Counted from the stretch's first letter, positions 11,889-22,617 are shown. The stretch is 64,000 nucleotides of DNA from Brachionus manjavacas (GCA_019054805.1 JAHQIY010000002.1:6386001-6450000), one strand, 5' to 3'. Numbers and translations: made by a program. The notes: generated by a model not told the origin, from the letters alone.

Positions 11889-13740
11889 TTAACCATAAAT
11901 ATCAATTGAATATAATATTTCTATTCAGCTATTAAATCTAGATTAAATAATATTAGATTAAAATAAAAGTTCATTAAATTTTAAGTCTAAACGCTTGGTG
12001 AAAAAATTATCTCAAAAAAAATAAAAATCCAAGATAACACATTCACTTGATTTAAATCTAACAGTTAATTAAAATTCAATTTGCCTCTAATGTTTGAATT
12101 TCAATAGCAATTCACAGAAATTAATCACTGCTATTTTTTAAAATAAGAAAAATTAGAATATTTGTTTAAAACATTTATATCAAATTAAAGTAAAAGATTT
12201 TTGAAAACCAAAGGATTATTTAACTCCTTTTACTAAGTTTAAAATTTGGCATTTTTAAGTAAATTTAATCTAAAATAAATTATAATAAAACTACTCATTT
12301 ATTACATTCGAAAACTTACTTTTAAGCTTAAGATAAAAATATTCAAAAAAGTCTTATTTTCATAATTTTTGTTAAATCTAATAAGGAATAGAATTTTACT
12401 TTGAATTTTTAAATTTTGATCTTCTAAATTAAGTCATAACCCTTCATTTTTTTAGCCTAAATAATATAAATTCCCAAAAAGTTGACATGAGAACAACCAT
12501 TCAAAAAGTTATTTAATTAAATAAAGATATGCAAATATTTATTTTTTACTAATAAACAAGGTCATAAGGTTAATTTATGATTTTGCTAAATAAAACTTTG
12601 ACTTAAGTTTAATTTTTTTGTTTTTATATCAAATGATCAAATATTGACCATTTTGGGCATGAAATTATTTTTTAACAAATGAGTCGTAATAATGGAGATT
12701 TTATAAATGCTATTTTGACAAAGGTCATTGCTTAGGTTAATTAATATTTCGTCTTTTATTGACACAAAGTTAAAAAATTAAAAAATGTAATTTAGATTAG
12801 AGGTTAGGCAGAGTTCCGGACAAAACTGGTTTAATTAAGGAATAGAGAGGAATTTTTGGAAAAACCAATTAATGTGACAGCAATTTTTTTTCTAAAAAAT
12901 GCACAAACTTTTGAAAATTGAAAATGTGAAAATATTAAATTTGTCTTTCCGTAAATTCTATCCTTTGAATTATCTAATTATGGATTTAAAATTTAATTTT
13001 TTAAAATTTAACATTTTAAGAGTATTAGTAAATTTAATTTCAATCACCATTTCTTTAATTCACCATCAATAAAATTTGGTTTATTGAGTACGAAATAAAA
13101 AATGTTAATTTTGGAACAAAATATTAAAAAAAATTAAGATTTATTATACAAAATATATCAGCTTACATTTTTGTATCAAATCAATTTTTAATGATTTTTC
13201 TTAAACATTAAGTTCTTTTAAGACTTGCAGAGTTTTTGCAGAAGGTTAAGTAAGGTGATGCAGATTTTGTATTGAGAAGAAAAAACCAAAAAAAGTAAAC
13301 ATAAACAGATTTGACAAATAATATTTAGTTATAAAAAAATTCCTTTTAAAAAATGATAAAAATGAGAAATAAACTAAACTCAGCAGCACATAATTTTTTT
13401 AAAATATCTAAATTTGTAAATGTGATGTAATTTAGTCCATCACATAAATAAATTAATTTTTTTTTTCGGTAATTGACATTTTCTATTAAAAACAAAATTA
13501 GACCAAAAAATTAATCAAATTAATTTTTTAGAATAAATAGAAAAATAAAAGAAAATAGCTATTTAATTTGGACAATTTATTTTGAAAAATTGTTAGAAAT
13601 ATTAGATATGTAATTTTATTCAAATAAAATTAAAAAAAAAAATTTAAAAACTTTATAAAAACTTTAGCGTATTTTTCAATTCGGTATTTAAGACCAAATG
13701 CTTTTTGTTTTTTAGGTTAAATTTACAAAACCGATTGCAA
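11889..13740. other. Gene-free AT-rich spacer
   Basis: About 1.85 kb of AT-rich DNA upstream of FUT8 with no ORF or family match that I can recognise. The FUT8 promoter should lie at its left edge. Nothing else is supported. Confidence 0.45.
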
Positions 13741-14226
13741 TCAAGTGAACATTGTCGTGAGAGGCACTAGAGAGACTAGATGACTACCAGTAGATGGTAG
13801 GACTCGTTGAAAAGAAAACTGCAAAGCCGGATCGAATAAGTCAAATTTATTGTTCACATTCACAATGGGAACATTTAAATTTTCTGAGCTTAGCGACAAT
13901 TCTCTTATTTTCGATTGAAAATCCATTTTTTGAACCGCAAATAACGAATCTGATTCATTTAACTGTCTCTTAATCATATCATTCTTGAATATGAGAAATT
14001 TTTGTTTGACTTTATTTAAATTATTGTATAAAATATCATCCGGACTAACGGGTGTCATCAGGTGATTTAGACGCTCAGTTGCAAGCTCATTTTTGTATAA
14101 GGAGTATACCTCTGCGTCTTTAATTATGGCACAAAAACTTACTGGAACTGTTTGACTTGTTTCGAACCTAGATTGTTTGGTAAAACACCTAAGAACTTCT
14201 TGTTCATATAAGATTATCAGTTTGTC
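13741..14226 (-). CDS. Unidentified 161-aa coding exon (last exon or gene fragment)
   Basis: Open in one frame for 486 nt from a good 3' splice site (TTTTAG before GACAAA at 14226) to a stop at 13741. The protein has ordinary amino-acid balance with few low-complexity runs, beginning DKLIILYEQEVLRC, with a helical middle (LYNNLNKVKQKFLIFKNDM) and a hydrophobic end SHLVSLVPLTTMFT. The composition is clearly more protein-like than neighbouring random ORFs. I do not recognise the family. No upstream partner exon is visible between 14230 and 15200, so it may be the end of a gene with a distant first exon, or a pseudogene remnant. The internal ATG at 14058 could also be a start, giving a 105-aa protein. 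Confidence 0.45.
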   Translation of the reverse strand, partial: DKLIILYEQEVLRCFTKQSRFETSQTVPVSFCAIIKDAEVYSLYKNELATERLNHLMTPVSPDDILYNNLNKVKQKFLIFKNDMIKRQLNESDSLFAVQKMDFQSKIRELSLSSENLNVPIVNVNNKFDLFDPALQFSFQRVLPSTGSHLVSLVPLTTMFT

Positions 14227-14697
14227 CTAAAATAATTAAATTTAAAAAAAAAGTTTATAATATAAAAATTAATTTTTGACCGAGTTTCAATGGGTCTTAG
14301 TTTAAAAAATAAATTTTGATTTTTAGTTAATTAAAAAAATAGATGTGGGTCTAAGCTTATTAAAAAAACCTGAATATTATTTTCTTAAATTAAATTCTGT
14401 GACAATCACAGAAATTTTGCACTTATAAAATAATCCAACAATAATAACATAGTAGAATGAAATGAAAATTTAATTCATAAAAAAAATTGAATTTTGCTCA
14501 ATTGATATTTTTCGAAAGATAACTTAATTTTTTTGGGTTTAGAATATCTAAAGCATTTAAATATAAATGACTCATGATTCAACACATTTACTACTTGTTT
14601 AACACAAAATCTCAATACTGATTTTTTACTTTTTTGAATTTTTTTTTCTTATAAAAAGGGTTTTTGTTTTAATTTTAATTAGTTTTTAAATCACCTA

Positions 14698-14827
14698 TTA
14701 CAGTGCCGGTAATCACCTGTTACAGTGTCACATCATATCAAATGTATCATTTGATATTGGATGATATGATCTGATATCAAATGATAATAGATGAAATGAT
14801 GTGACAAGTTAATTTCCGGCATTGTAA
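14698..14827. mobile_element. ~130-bp palindromic MITE-like element
   Basis: Ends are imperfect inverted repeats: TTACAGTGCCGG at 14698-14709 and CCGGCATTGTAA at 14816-14827. Nested inside, TCACATCAT (14728-14736) pairs with ATGATGTGA (14796-14804), and the core is made of ATGATAT/ATATCAAATGAT words. A 16-bp unit ATCACCTRTTACAGTG is directly repeated at 14690-14705 and 14712-14727, so the left end is doubled. It has no coding capacity. Confidence 0.65.
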
Positions 14828-15600
14828 GCAGTTAGAGCTGATTTAGAAGCAATATTTCAATCGTAAATTTTATTAAAAGTTGACTTACTCAAATGAAAAA
14901 ATCAAATTGTGCTTCTTGTAGTATGTGGCAATTTTTTTATTATTGGAACACTTTATACTTTTTCGATTATTGTTATTTAATTAATTAAAATTAATTATCA
15001 AATTTTAAGTAAATTTGGAGATTTTTCAGTAAATTTTTTCTAAAGCACTTAAGATAATTTAAAAAAATACAATATTCAACATAATAAAAATAATTAAAAC
15101 CAAATTTAGACTTATCAAAAAATTAAAAATAAAAAATTGTCTTGTTTGCTTGCGAAAAAAATTTCAAATTGATACAAAAGTTTATATTTGTTTTAATCAG
15201 TTCAAGAAAAAAAGGCAAGGAAAAAAAGCCTTAAAGCCTAATGTGTCAGTCATGCAAGCAGAGAATCGAGGTTTCAAAACTCTTTGAGGGTGGAAGAGAC
15301 CTTCAAAATATCTCTGCAGAACGGGGCAAATGTTCAAACTCCTATAATTAGAAAAGGAGTGTAGATAATCAACTCGATGCAGTGATCTCTGTGTCAGAAC
15401 AGGGCCTTTGCTCAAAAAGGTTATAAAGCATAAAGCGCAAAGACCGAATAACTTTCACTCGAAGAAAAGAGATTTCACTGCTTAGTGTTGTAATAGGGCA
15501 ACTTTTTCAAGATTATCAATGAAATAAAATAATCTAACAAGTTAAAAATTTAGTTAACTTTTTAAAAGCAATCAACCACGCTCAAAGAAATTATTTGATA
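14828..15600. other. Spacer with a possible older repeat remnant
   Basis: 14.83-15.18 kb is plain AT-rich DNA. From about 15190 to 15480 the base composition is clearly less AT-rich and both strands show short ORFs (minus 15415-15197, 72 codons) without a recognisable product. It directly precedes the RTE-like LINE remnant and may be part of the same decayed insertion. Confidence 0.35.
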
Positions 15601-15619
15601 AGAACTAACTACCTTTAGA

Positions 15620-15860
15620 TTGAGTCATGAGCGTATTGGGGATCTAAAAGCTTTATTACCGAGCCGATCAGCACAATTCGCCTAGGACGAATTAAGTGAC
15701 TTGGGCATGTATTCAAAATGCCGACATGTTTTCAAATGAATCGCATTATTTTGGACACCACAAGGAAAAATAAGTACAAGAAGACCAAAAATGACTTGGA
15801 AAAGAACAGTTGAAAGATATGAAGCTCACATGGAGGCAAGTAGAAATATTTTAACACGTT
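15620..15860 (+). mobile_element. Decayed 3' end of an RTE-like LINE reverse transcriptase
   Basis: Translating across one or two frameshifts on the plus strand gives LGHVFKMP, then NRIILDT, then STRRPKMTWKRTVE. This is the well-known C-terminal signature of RTE/BovB-like LINE ORF2 (WLGHVxRM ... GxRRRGRPKxTWRRTVE). It is inactive: an in-frame stop sits just before LGHVF, and the DTPQGK stretch is out of frame with RIILD. Only the last ~75 codons are recognisable. Confidence 0.6.
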
Positions 15861-16176
15861 TATTAGCGCTCCAGAGTTGGAACCCGAAATTTTCCGAATT
15901 TTGAGTTTGAGATCGGTACACCCACCTGATCCTACCCGGCTATCCAGTTTTTTTAAAAGGTTTTAACTACTTTTCAGACATTAAAATAATAAAATAAATA
16001 TTTGGATACTGTAAATAAAAATATGTTAACAAAAAATTTAGCGTGTTTTTTTTCTTATGCGCATTTGTTAAAAATTTGACTTGAATAAAATTTGTTTTTT
16101 GTAAAAACTATTTCTGTCTATCAAGGGTTTAAAATTTATAAAAATTTATTACTGAAAATTCTATTTTTCTCTTCTA

Positions 16177-16328
16177 TTTCAAATCCATTGCCAAAAATTA
16201 AGGAAAATGGATATGATTACCAGATGGGTAACCTTAAGAAATATGTTTCTGATTCCAAGCCAGGTGGGTTTATCCATGCCAAACCAGTAGAAAGAAGAAT
16301 TCCAATGTCTGGTTTAAAGTACTCTTAA
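16177..16328 (+). CDS. Possible 3' exon of an unidentified small protein
   Basis: The plus-strand frame running to the stop at 16326-16328 contains a protein-like segment: NPLPKIKENGYDYQMGN, then LKKYVSDSKPGGFIHAKP and VERRIPMSGLKYS. The part upstream of ~16177 is AT-driven and intron-like, with a T-rich tract resembling a 3' splice region before SNPLPK. The short, Gly/Pro/Tyr-punctuated, basic sequence resembles small ciliary microtubule-associated peptides in style only. No family is recognised, and no upstream exon is identified. Confidence 0.35.
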
Positions 16329-16627
16329 TTCTATTTCATACAATTAAATATTGTTAAATATTAAATATTTTTCATTTCAGAAGACTCTATGAGCTTTTTA
16401 AATAAGCAAAGTCTGGAGGAGTGAACTTAAGAGCAAGAGAACTGAATAAAAATTTTAAGAATTGTATTAAAATCCTGAAGGTGGCTTAGATTGATTCAAA
16501 CCTTTGAAAAAATTCTGTAGAATTTGCTTCACATAAAACATTTTCAAATAAAAAAAAAAACGCAATTGATTATACCTTGATTTTTACAGAGGCTAAATTT
16601 AAATTTAAAACTTAAAAAAAAAAACAA

Positions 16628-18002
16628 TCATTCTGCAAATTTCTCCTGATTGATTTCATTCAGCTTTTACTCTTTCCCCATCAAATTGGTGATCAAATGA
16701 GCAATCTTGTTATCAGTGGTATAAATTAATAATTACTTGTTCAATTCGATGCCTTAGGCGCAGCTTATGGCGCTCGCTTTCTTGCTTCACAAACAATTGT
16801 TTTAGCTCTTCGGACATTTCCTTTGGCGGATTTAACTAGGAATAAAAAACGACTAAAAATAAAACTAAATTAAATCTTTTATTTACCAATGTTATAGACT
16901 GCTTTGCGTCACAATTGTGCCGGATTAGATAATTTTTTTTTAAAATCAAAAATTCGCTTATATTCTTGGGCAGTTGAAGGTGGGCACTTGATTTCATCTG
17001 GGCTTCTTTTCGCCTAGTGACCACACTTCTTATTTCGTAGAATTTTTTCATACAATTGGCTGTTGAATTTCCCATTATATGCTCATGCACTTGACCACCA
17101 GCTTGAACTGTGACCGTGGCATCACCATCGCCTTGGCTGTCCACAGCCAAAATTTTGGCCTCGGCCCTCGCATCCTCCTCGGTATCGTCCACAGGAGAAG
17201 AGGAAGTTGACTTTTGAAGGGTGCCATCTCCGTTCTGCAACTGCTTGGTGTGTGATCTGAGTTTGCGTCTTATCAAGCTGTCAGCACTTGCAGAGCACAG
17301 GGTGGACGAATCGCTGGACGGACTTGAGGATCGGAGTTTGACCGATGGAGATGAGCGGCCGACGGCATTGCGTCGGCCAGCAGTGGTCTTTGTGTTCAGA
17401 ACTGGACTAGCAGTGCGGTTTGTTTTGAGGACGCTTTTTGAGCGCGTGTTAACATGGTTTGGCTCGCTCTTGGCCTCTTGGCACTTGATGTAGGGCAGGC
17501 CTCCGTTCGGATTAGTGCAGATTATTTTCAATGGGGGCACTTTCAGTTTATCGGCATTTTTTTGACCTTTGTGATCTTCGTCCAATTTCTGGCTAGAGGC
17601 CGAAAGCGGCAGCGAAGTGGACGAAATGGCCGACAGTTCGGTTTTGACCGACGAGGCCGAAAATGCGCTTTTGGCAGATGACGCAGACGAATAGTCAGCG
17701 TCATGTTCCAGATTTTTAGCCTCGTGGGCCTGTTCTTCGCCCTCGTCGATCTTGAGCCGCTTGTTGCTAATACCGAACTCGTCGTCGTCCTCTTCATAGC
17801 TATCGTGGTGGGGCTCTTGGCGCGAATTGTCTGCTTTTCGACCATCTTTGCTCTTGTCCTCTTCCTCGTCGGAATAGTGCTCGTACTCGTCTTCCTCGTC
17901 ATCTATTTCGCCTTCTTCGCGCTCCGGCTTTTTAGGCTTCTTTTTTGCCTCGGTTTCATTTGGTTTGTCAACACTCTGAGACGGATTTTCGCTATTGCTC
18001 AT
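16628..18002 (-). CDS. ANKRD11/ANKRD12-like C-terminal-domain nuclear protein
   Basis: Predicted exons 18002-16887, 16835-16737 and 16645-16628, 411 codons in all. The N-terminal 110 residues are highly acidic with basic patches (EREEGEIDDEEDEYEHY, KKKPKKPE), followed by a Ser-rich disordered region. The end is conserved: FYEIRSVVTRRKE, LPKNISEFLILKKNYLIR, and across the 51-bp intron PKEMSEELKQLFVKQESER then HKLRLRHRIEQ. That matches the C-terminal domain of chromatin regulators ANKRD11/ANKRD12 (a ...LRxLFVxQExxRxKLRLRHxIERE... pattern). Ankyrin repeats are absent, and vertebrate proteins continue ~150 residues further; here the frame stops after EKFAE. The last intron (16646-16736, 91 bp) is uncertain. 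If it is unused, the protein ends at a TGA at 16713-16715. The gene is much less AT-rich than its neighbours. Confidence 0.6.
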
Positions 18003-19289
18003 TTTTCAAATGTTCGTGTCTCATTAACAAGCTTTCATTTTACAAACATCCAAAAGCATCTTACGTGAGCTACTTTACCTTAAATTTTTTTTTCTTTATT
18101 TTTCTTTTTTGTTTAGCTAAAAAATATATAATATATATTTATTAAAAATAAATGCTAATTTAGTTCGCTTTGAGAAAGGTTTTATACACTCAAATTAAAT
18201 GAATTTTTGTTTGGGATATAATGTTAAATTAGTTTTAAACTGAATTTTTCTAATTTTGTTTAAATAAGAAAAAAATCAAAATAGTTTGCGAGTAAGATCG
18301 ATATTTTTGATATTAGGATATCGAAAAATTTTACTCTTACCTTTGACCTGGCATAATTAATTTTTTTTATATTTTCTACTGCAAATCTAAAATGTTTTAG
18401 TTAAATTTTGCTTTAAAAAAAAACGAAAAATTATTGCATTAATTTTCAACTAAAATCTAAAAAATTTTATTTAAATTTTGTTTTAAAAAAATACGAAAAA
18501 TTATTGCAGTAATTAGTGAATCCCACTCTTAAATCTCACCTAAAATACTTTTTATTTAAATTTTGAATTTTTTATTTTTATTAAACAAAAAAGATTTTTA
18601 ATTTTGTCTAAAATTTTTATTAATTTTACTTGACATGATTAATTACAAAATATTAAGTATTGATTTTTAAATGGAACTGTATCCATCTAGTTTGGTATTT
18701 TGGGGAAACTCTTTAGACGCTCACCTCAAAAACCTTTACTAATTTTTCATTTTTTCAAATATTACTTGGATTCGTTCACCGTCCATTTGAATCTCACAAA
18801 CCAATTTTATTGAAATCAATAATTTTTATCAGTTAATTTTTTTTGAAGCTGATAATTAACTGCTAAAAATTCCTATAATTAAAAAAAAAAATGAAAGTAT
18901 TCGGGTCTTACATTTATGCTCTTGCATTTTGAAAATTTGATAATTTCTATTTTTATTCTAAATTATCATATGTAAACTTTTGCAAAAAAAAATAACAAAT
19001 AATAATTGTCGCAATCAAAGAATCTAACTCTTGCTATTAATGGGCCAACTTTTTATAAATTTGAAAGTTTTTTTTTCTAATTTGGGCTTGGAAAAAATTT
19101 AAATTTTATCAACAATCAAAGAATCTAAGAGATTTAATTTTTATATTTTTTGATGATTGGTGTTAATGAATTGAAACTAAGATAAAATTAGTATCTAAGA
19201 CATTTTTTGGTATTACTAAAAATTAAAAAAATCTATATTTAAAAAAATTAAAAGGCCTTTTTTTATTTTTAATAATAAAAATTGAGATA
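18003..19289. other. AT-rich spacer containing a dynein light chain pseudogene
   Basis: Spacer upstream of both the ANKRD11/12-like gene (minus) and the dynein light chain gene (plus). Apart from the decayed light-chain copy at 18640-18830 I see only AT-rich DNA and a short repeat of the motif AAATTTTG(C/T)TTTAAAAAAA(A/T)ACGAAAAATTATTGCA around 18402-18446 and 18474-18508. Confidence 0.45.
18640..18830 (+). pseudogene. Decayed copy of the adjacent Tctex-type dynein light chain
   Basis: The DNA matches the 3' half of the intact plus-strand gene at 19290-19789. For example, ATCTAGTTTGGTATTTTGGG here corresponds to the stretch encoding SSSVFWDN there, and 18770-18810 resembles the last exon (TTGGATTCGTTCACC versus TTAGATTCGTGCACA). 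The intron position is still visible between the two matches. The frame is broken and the splice donor is lost. Confidence 0.65.
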
Positions 19290-19789
19290 ATGGCATCAAC
19301 TTCGCAAATCAAAGGAGTACTAAATTTTTAAAATTTGAATATTTTATTTCTAAAATTGTCATTTAAATTAGGTTAAGTGTGACGCAGAAAGCGTGTCTAA
19401 AATTTTGGAAAACGTAACAAACTATTTTGTTTTCAATTGTTTTTTTTAAAATTATGTTAAGGCTATAGAACAAACTATAGGTAGGCAACCATTCGATTAC
19501 CAGGCTGTAAACGGATGGATTGAAAGTATTGTAGAAAAATGCCTCAATGAGCTGAAGGAAATTTATCCGGGATTCAAGCATATTGTTACTTGTGTAATTA
19601 TGGGCAAGAATGGATCTGGATTACATTCATCCAGTTCGGTATTTTGGGACAACTCTTCAGATGGTATCCACCATAGTCTTTATAATTTTTTATTTTTCTA
19701 AATTTTTTAATTGCTTAGATTCGTGCACAACTCGGTGGGAAAGCAAAACAATGAATGTTATCGTAACCAATTACGCTTTATCTGTTTAA
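19290..19789 (+). CDS. Tctex-type dynein light chain, divergent paralogue
   Basis: Four exons, 19290-19316, 19372-19413, 19462-19663 and 19719-19789, give 114 codons (113 aa, the exact length of DYNLT1). Introns are 48-55 bp. The protein starts MASTSQIKGVKCDAESVSK and continues AIEQTIGRQPFDYQAVNGWI, SIVEKCLNELKEI, FKHIVTCVIMGKNGSGLHS, SSSVFWDNSSDDSCTTRW, ending VIVTNYALSV. These align throughout with the Tctex1 fold, a homodimeric cargo-adaptor light chain of cytoplasmic and axonemal dynein. It is clearly more diverged than the neighbouring minus-strand copy, with which it is convergent 397 bp apart. Intron positions 2 and 3 correspond between the two genes. The tiny first coding exons are the least certain part. 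Confidence 0.85.
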
Positions 19790-20186
19790 ATAAATAATCA
19801 ATTTATTTTTAATAAAAGTTAGCATTAAGTACTTTTTTGTTTTTTATAGAATAAAACAAAATTTAAAGATATAAGTAAATTTTATTTGTGAAGATTAAAG
19901 AAGCATAAAGCCAAAAAATTTGCCGATTCCGATTTCACGATCACCCATGAAGCTAGAAATATCCAGGACCCGACTTAGGAATTACAAGCATTTTAATTAA
20001 TTTTGAAACAAAAATGGCTCCAGATTTAAACAAACAAGATGGAAAAAAATTAGAAAAAAAATTAAATAATTATAGCTTTAAGATAATTTTATATATTTAT
20101 ATAAATCTAATTTAATTAAATGGTATTAGTGGGCTATTTCGTAAAGATAAAAAATCATTTTCGTTTTCCAAGTTTTGTAATTTTTT

Positions 20187-20683
20187 TTAAATAGATAAAC
20201 CAAACACACTAACAATGCAATACATAGTTTTATTTTCCCATCTCACTGTACAGCTGCCTAAAATTCAAAATGGTTAGTTTTTTTTTGGACAAAATTTAGA
20301 CACTGACCATCAGTGGTGTTATCCCAGAAACAAGAACTGGCAGTGTGAAGACCAGCGCCGTTCTTTTGCATTATAACACAGGTTACTAAAAAAAAATTAC
20401 TCAATTTAATGAAAGATTATTAAAGTTGATAAAATTGTACCGATGTATTTGAAAGGTTTGCCGAGTTTGGTCAACTGGTTTAGACATGTTTCGACCACAC
20501 TTGATGTCCATGAGTTTACTTTGTTTTGCTGATAGGCGTTGCCTCCAATAGAGCCTTCGATTGCATCCTTGATAATGGTGCTCACTTCGTCAACCACGAA
20601 TGTGGTCTACAATAGAAAAAATTAAATCTTTAAATTTTTCGTCCAATTTTATCGGACTTTACATCTTCAGCGTTGTCTTCCAT
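20187..20683 (-). CDS. DYNLT1: Tctex-type dynein light chain DYNLT1
   Basis: Four exons on the minus strand: 20683-20663, 20606-20441, 20385-20308 and 20257-20187, 112 codons (111 aa). The product starts [16 protein letters not shown], followed by [55 protein letters not shown] and [20 protein letters not shown]. It is near-identical to animal DYNLT1 across its length. It is a light chain that bridges dynein intermediate chain and cargo. Introns are 50-56 bp, and one donor is the less usual GTCAGT. It is the conserved member of a tail-to-tail paralogue pair. Confidence 0.95.
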
Positions 20684-22373
20684 TTTATTCAGAAACTATT
20701 TAATCTAAATTAATAAATGAAAAAATTTATTTTATTGCAAATTTGTTCTGTCAGGTTACTATTAAATTTTTATGTTTATTCTAAACTTTTTAGTTGTTGC
20801 TGGTTTCAACACAAAATATGAAAATTAAAATCGTTTTTTTTAATTTCTATTTCGAATACATACATATCGCTTTGAATTTTAATTTGAAATATAAAAAAAA
20901 TATGAACAAAAAATATACAGATTTTTCTATACACTTAGGGGTTTTGTTCGTTTCTAAATTTTAATAACATAAACATAATAAATATATATATGATGATGAT
21001 GGTAGCGGCGAAGAGATTCGTGTTTAGCAAATAACACATTCCTAGTTTGTGTGTGTGGACTGGTTTCCTCGGCAACAGGTTAGCTCATTAACAAAGATGG
21101 AAAAATACACTTCGACTATCAAGGACATTATGTTGATTGCTTCAAGACGCATTTTAAATGTGTTATGCAATGCAGGTTAATAGGAAAAGAAATTTTATTT
21201 TAAAAAAATTCTTTTTTATTTAGCCTCAATTGGAATTGGAAAATTTAATTAATTTCTAACAATTATTATGAAATAGAAATCAAAAAATCGATTTAGTTTC
21301 TTGAGCTAAAAGCAATTATGTTAATCTGGCACAAAAATTTAAAATAGTCCTAAATTATTTATTTATCTATTAAGGAGTACTCGTACATCAATTTTTACCA
21401 TTTGTTTACCAATCAGTTGCCATAGATGTATCAACCATTTTATTTTTAAATATATTTATCTACTATTTAGCTCAGCTCAAATTGTTCTCTAGAAAACAAT
21501 TTATTTTTAAATGGAAAATAATTAAATATCCTTGATGAAATAAATTTTAAATGTTAGACTCAAGTTACGCAATGTTTATACTGAAAAAAGAAAATTAAAG
21601 CCAATCTATAAGCAAAATAAATGATAATTCTGTCTACTTAATGGCTATCTTAGTGGTAAACAAAATACTTTGTTTGTAAACAATCTTTGAGTATTCTCAT
21701 CGGGCTATCTTCAATATTCTCCTCTTGATCACGATCTATTCTAAAATTTGAAAATTATTTTTTAGAACTAGTTTTGAGCTCTTCAATTTTACTCAGAGTA
21801 AAGTGCATGAATATTTTTTTTTCTTTTTTAAATTATTATTTAAAAAGTAACCCAATTTAAAAAAAATGAAACTAATTAAAATTTTGCTTAATTAACTTTT
21901 TGGCTTATCAAAAATTAAATTGAAACTAATAATGGTTTGCTGCAGTTCGGTTTTGCATGATTTTAATTTACTTTCTCGCACCTGAAGTTAAATGATTCGG
22001 ATTGAACTAAATTAATTACTGTTCGTAGACAATCTACCTTTGCACCTAGTTAAAAAAATAAAATATCGAGATTTTATTTTCTAGATTTTGGTTCTATTTA
22101 GGATATTGTTTGATATTTGAATTAGAATTAAAATAGTTACGACCTGATTTTTAGATTTGGCTAATTATCCAACAGGTCAATGGTTTATTAAAATCAAATG
22201 AATTTTGAAGAGAAATTTTTGAAAATTAAACTCAACTGCATAATAAAAAAAATCATAATTTTTAACTTTATTTTTCCAATTATTTTAGGCGCCTTGAAAA
22301 ACTGAAAAAAATATAAAAAACATTACCTTAAGCAATCTTGAATTTGAAAAACATTGTTCAAAGCTTTTCTATC
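20684..22373. other. Gene-poor spacer with one candidate exon
   Basis: AT-rich spacer. A less AT-rich island at about 20990-21180 contains a 26-codon open frame with a splice-donor-like end (listed separately). Otherwise nothing is supported. Confidence 0.4.
21097..21175 (+). CDS. Candidate first coding exon, unidentified
   Basis: ATG at 21097 opens a frame reading MEKYTSTIKDIMLIASRRIL then NVLCNA, ending in a plausible donor (GCAG/GTTAAT at 21176). It lies in a locally GC-richer island, including GGTAGCGGCGAAGAG and a GT-rich tract just upstream, unlike the surrounding DNA. No downstream partner exon or family is recognised. Confidence 0.2.
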
Positions 22374-22617
22374 ATGAAAATAATACTTTCTGGAATATTA
22401 TGTCTTTTTCAATTAACAACCAACCCACTCGTTTCTTTTTACGATTCAACTTTTATATAAAATAATAATTTTATTGACTTAGCACCTAAAAAATATCAAA
22501 TCAAGAAAGCTAAATTTAAAATTATGTAATTCGGCGAAAATACATTTTTGCCAAAAAGACTTGAGTACAAAGGACCCCCTCCTTTCAAAGATTATTTGCC
22601 TCAGGATTCATCTTTAA
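22374..22617 (+). CDS. Candidate small secreted cysteine-containing peptide
   Basis: Two exons, 22374-22430 and 22483-22617, joined in phase 0 across a 52-bp GT-AG intron, would encode 63 aa. The first exon is a textbook signal peptide (MKIILSGILCLFQLTTNPL). The second is basic with Cys in LCNSAKIHFC and SKIICLRIHL. The intron size equals the local norm. A competing frame over the same second exon reads PKRLEYKGPPPFKDYLPQ and also looks protein-like, but it is preceded by a stop. Treat as a prediction. Confidence 0.4.

Noticed and set aside
17221-18145. Several long plus- and minus-strand ORFs antisense to, or out of frame with, the ANKRD11/12-like gene
   Set aside because: They are shadows produced by the GC-richer Ser/Asp/Glu coding exon; only the minus frame starting at 18002 has a conserved domain.
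19363-19581. 72-codon minus-strand ORF
   Set aside because: Antisense of the plus-strand dynein light chain exons, which align fully to the Tctex family.
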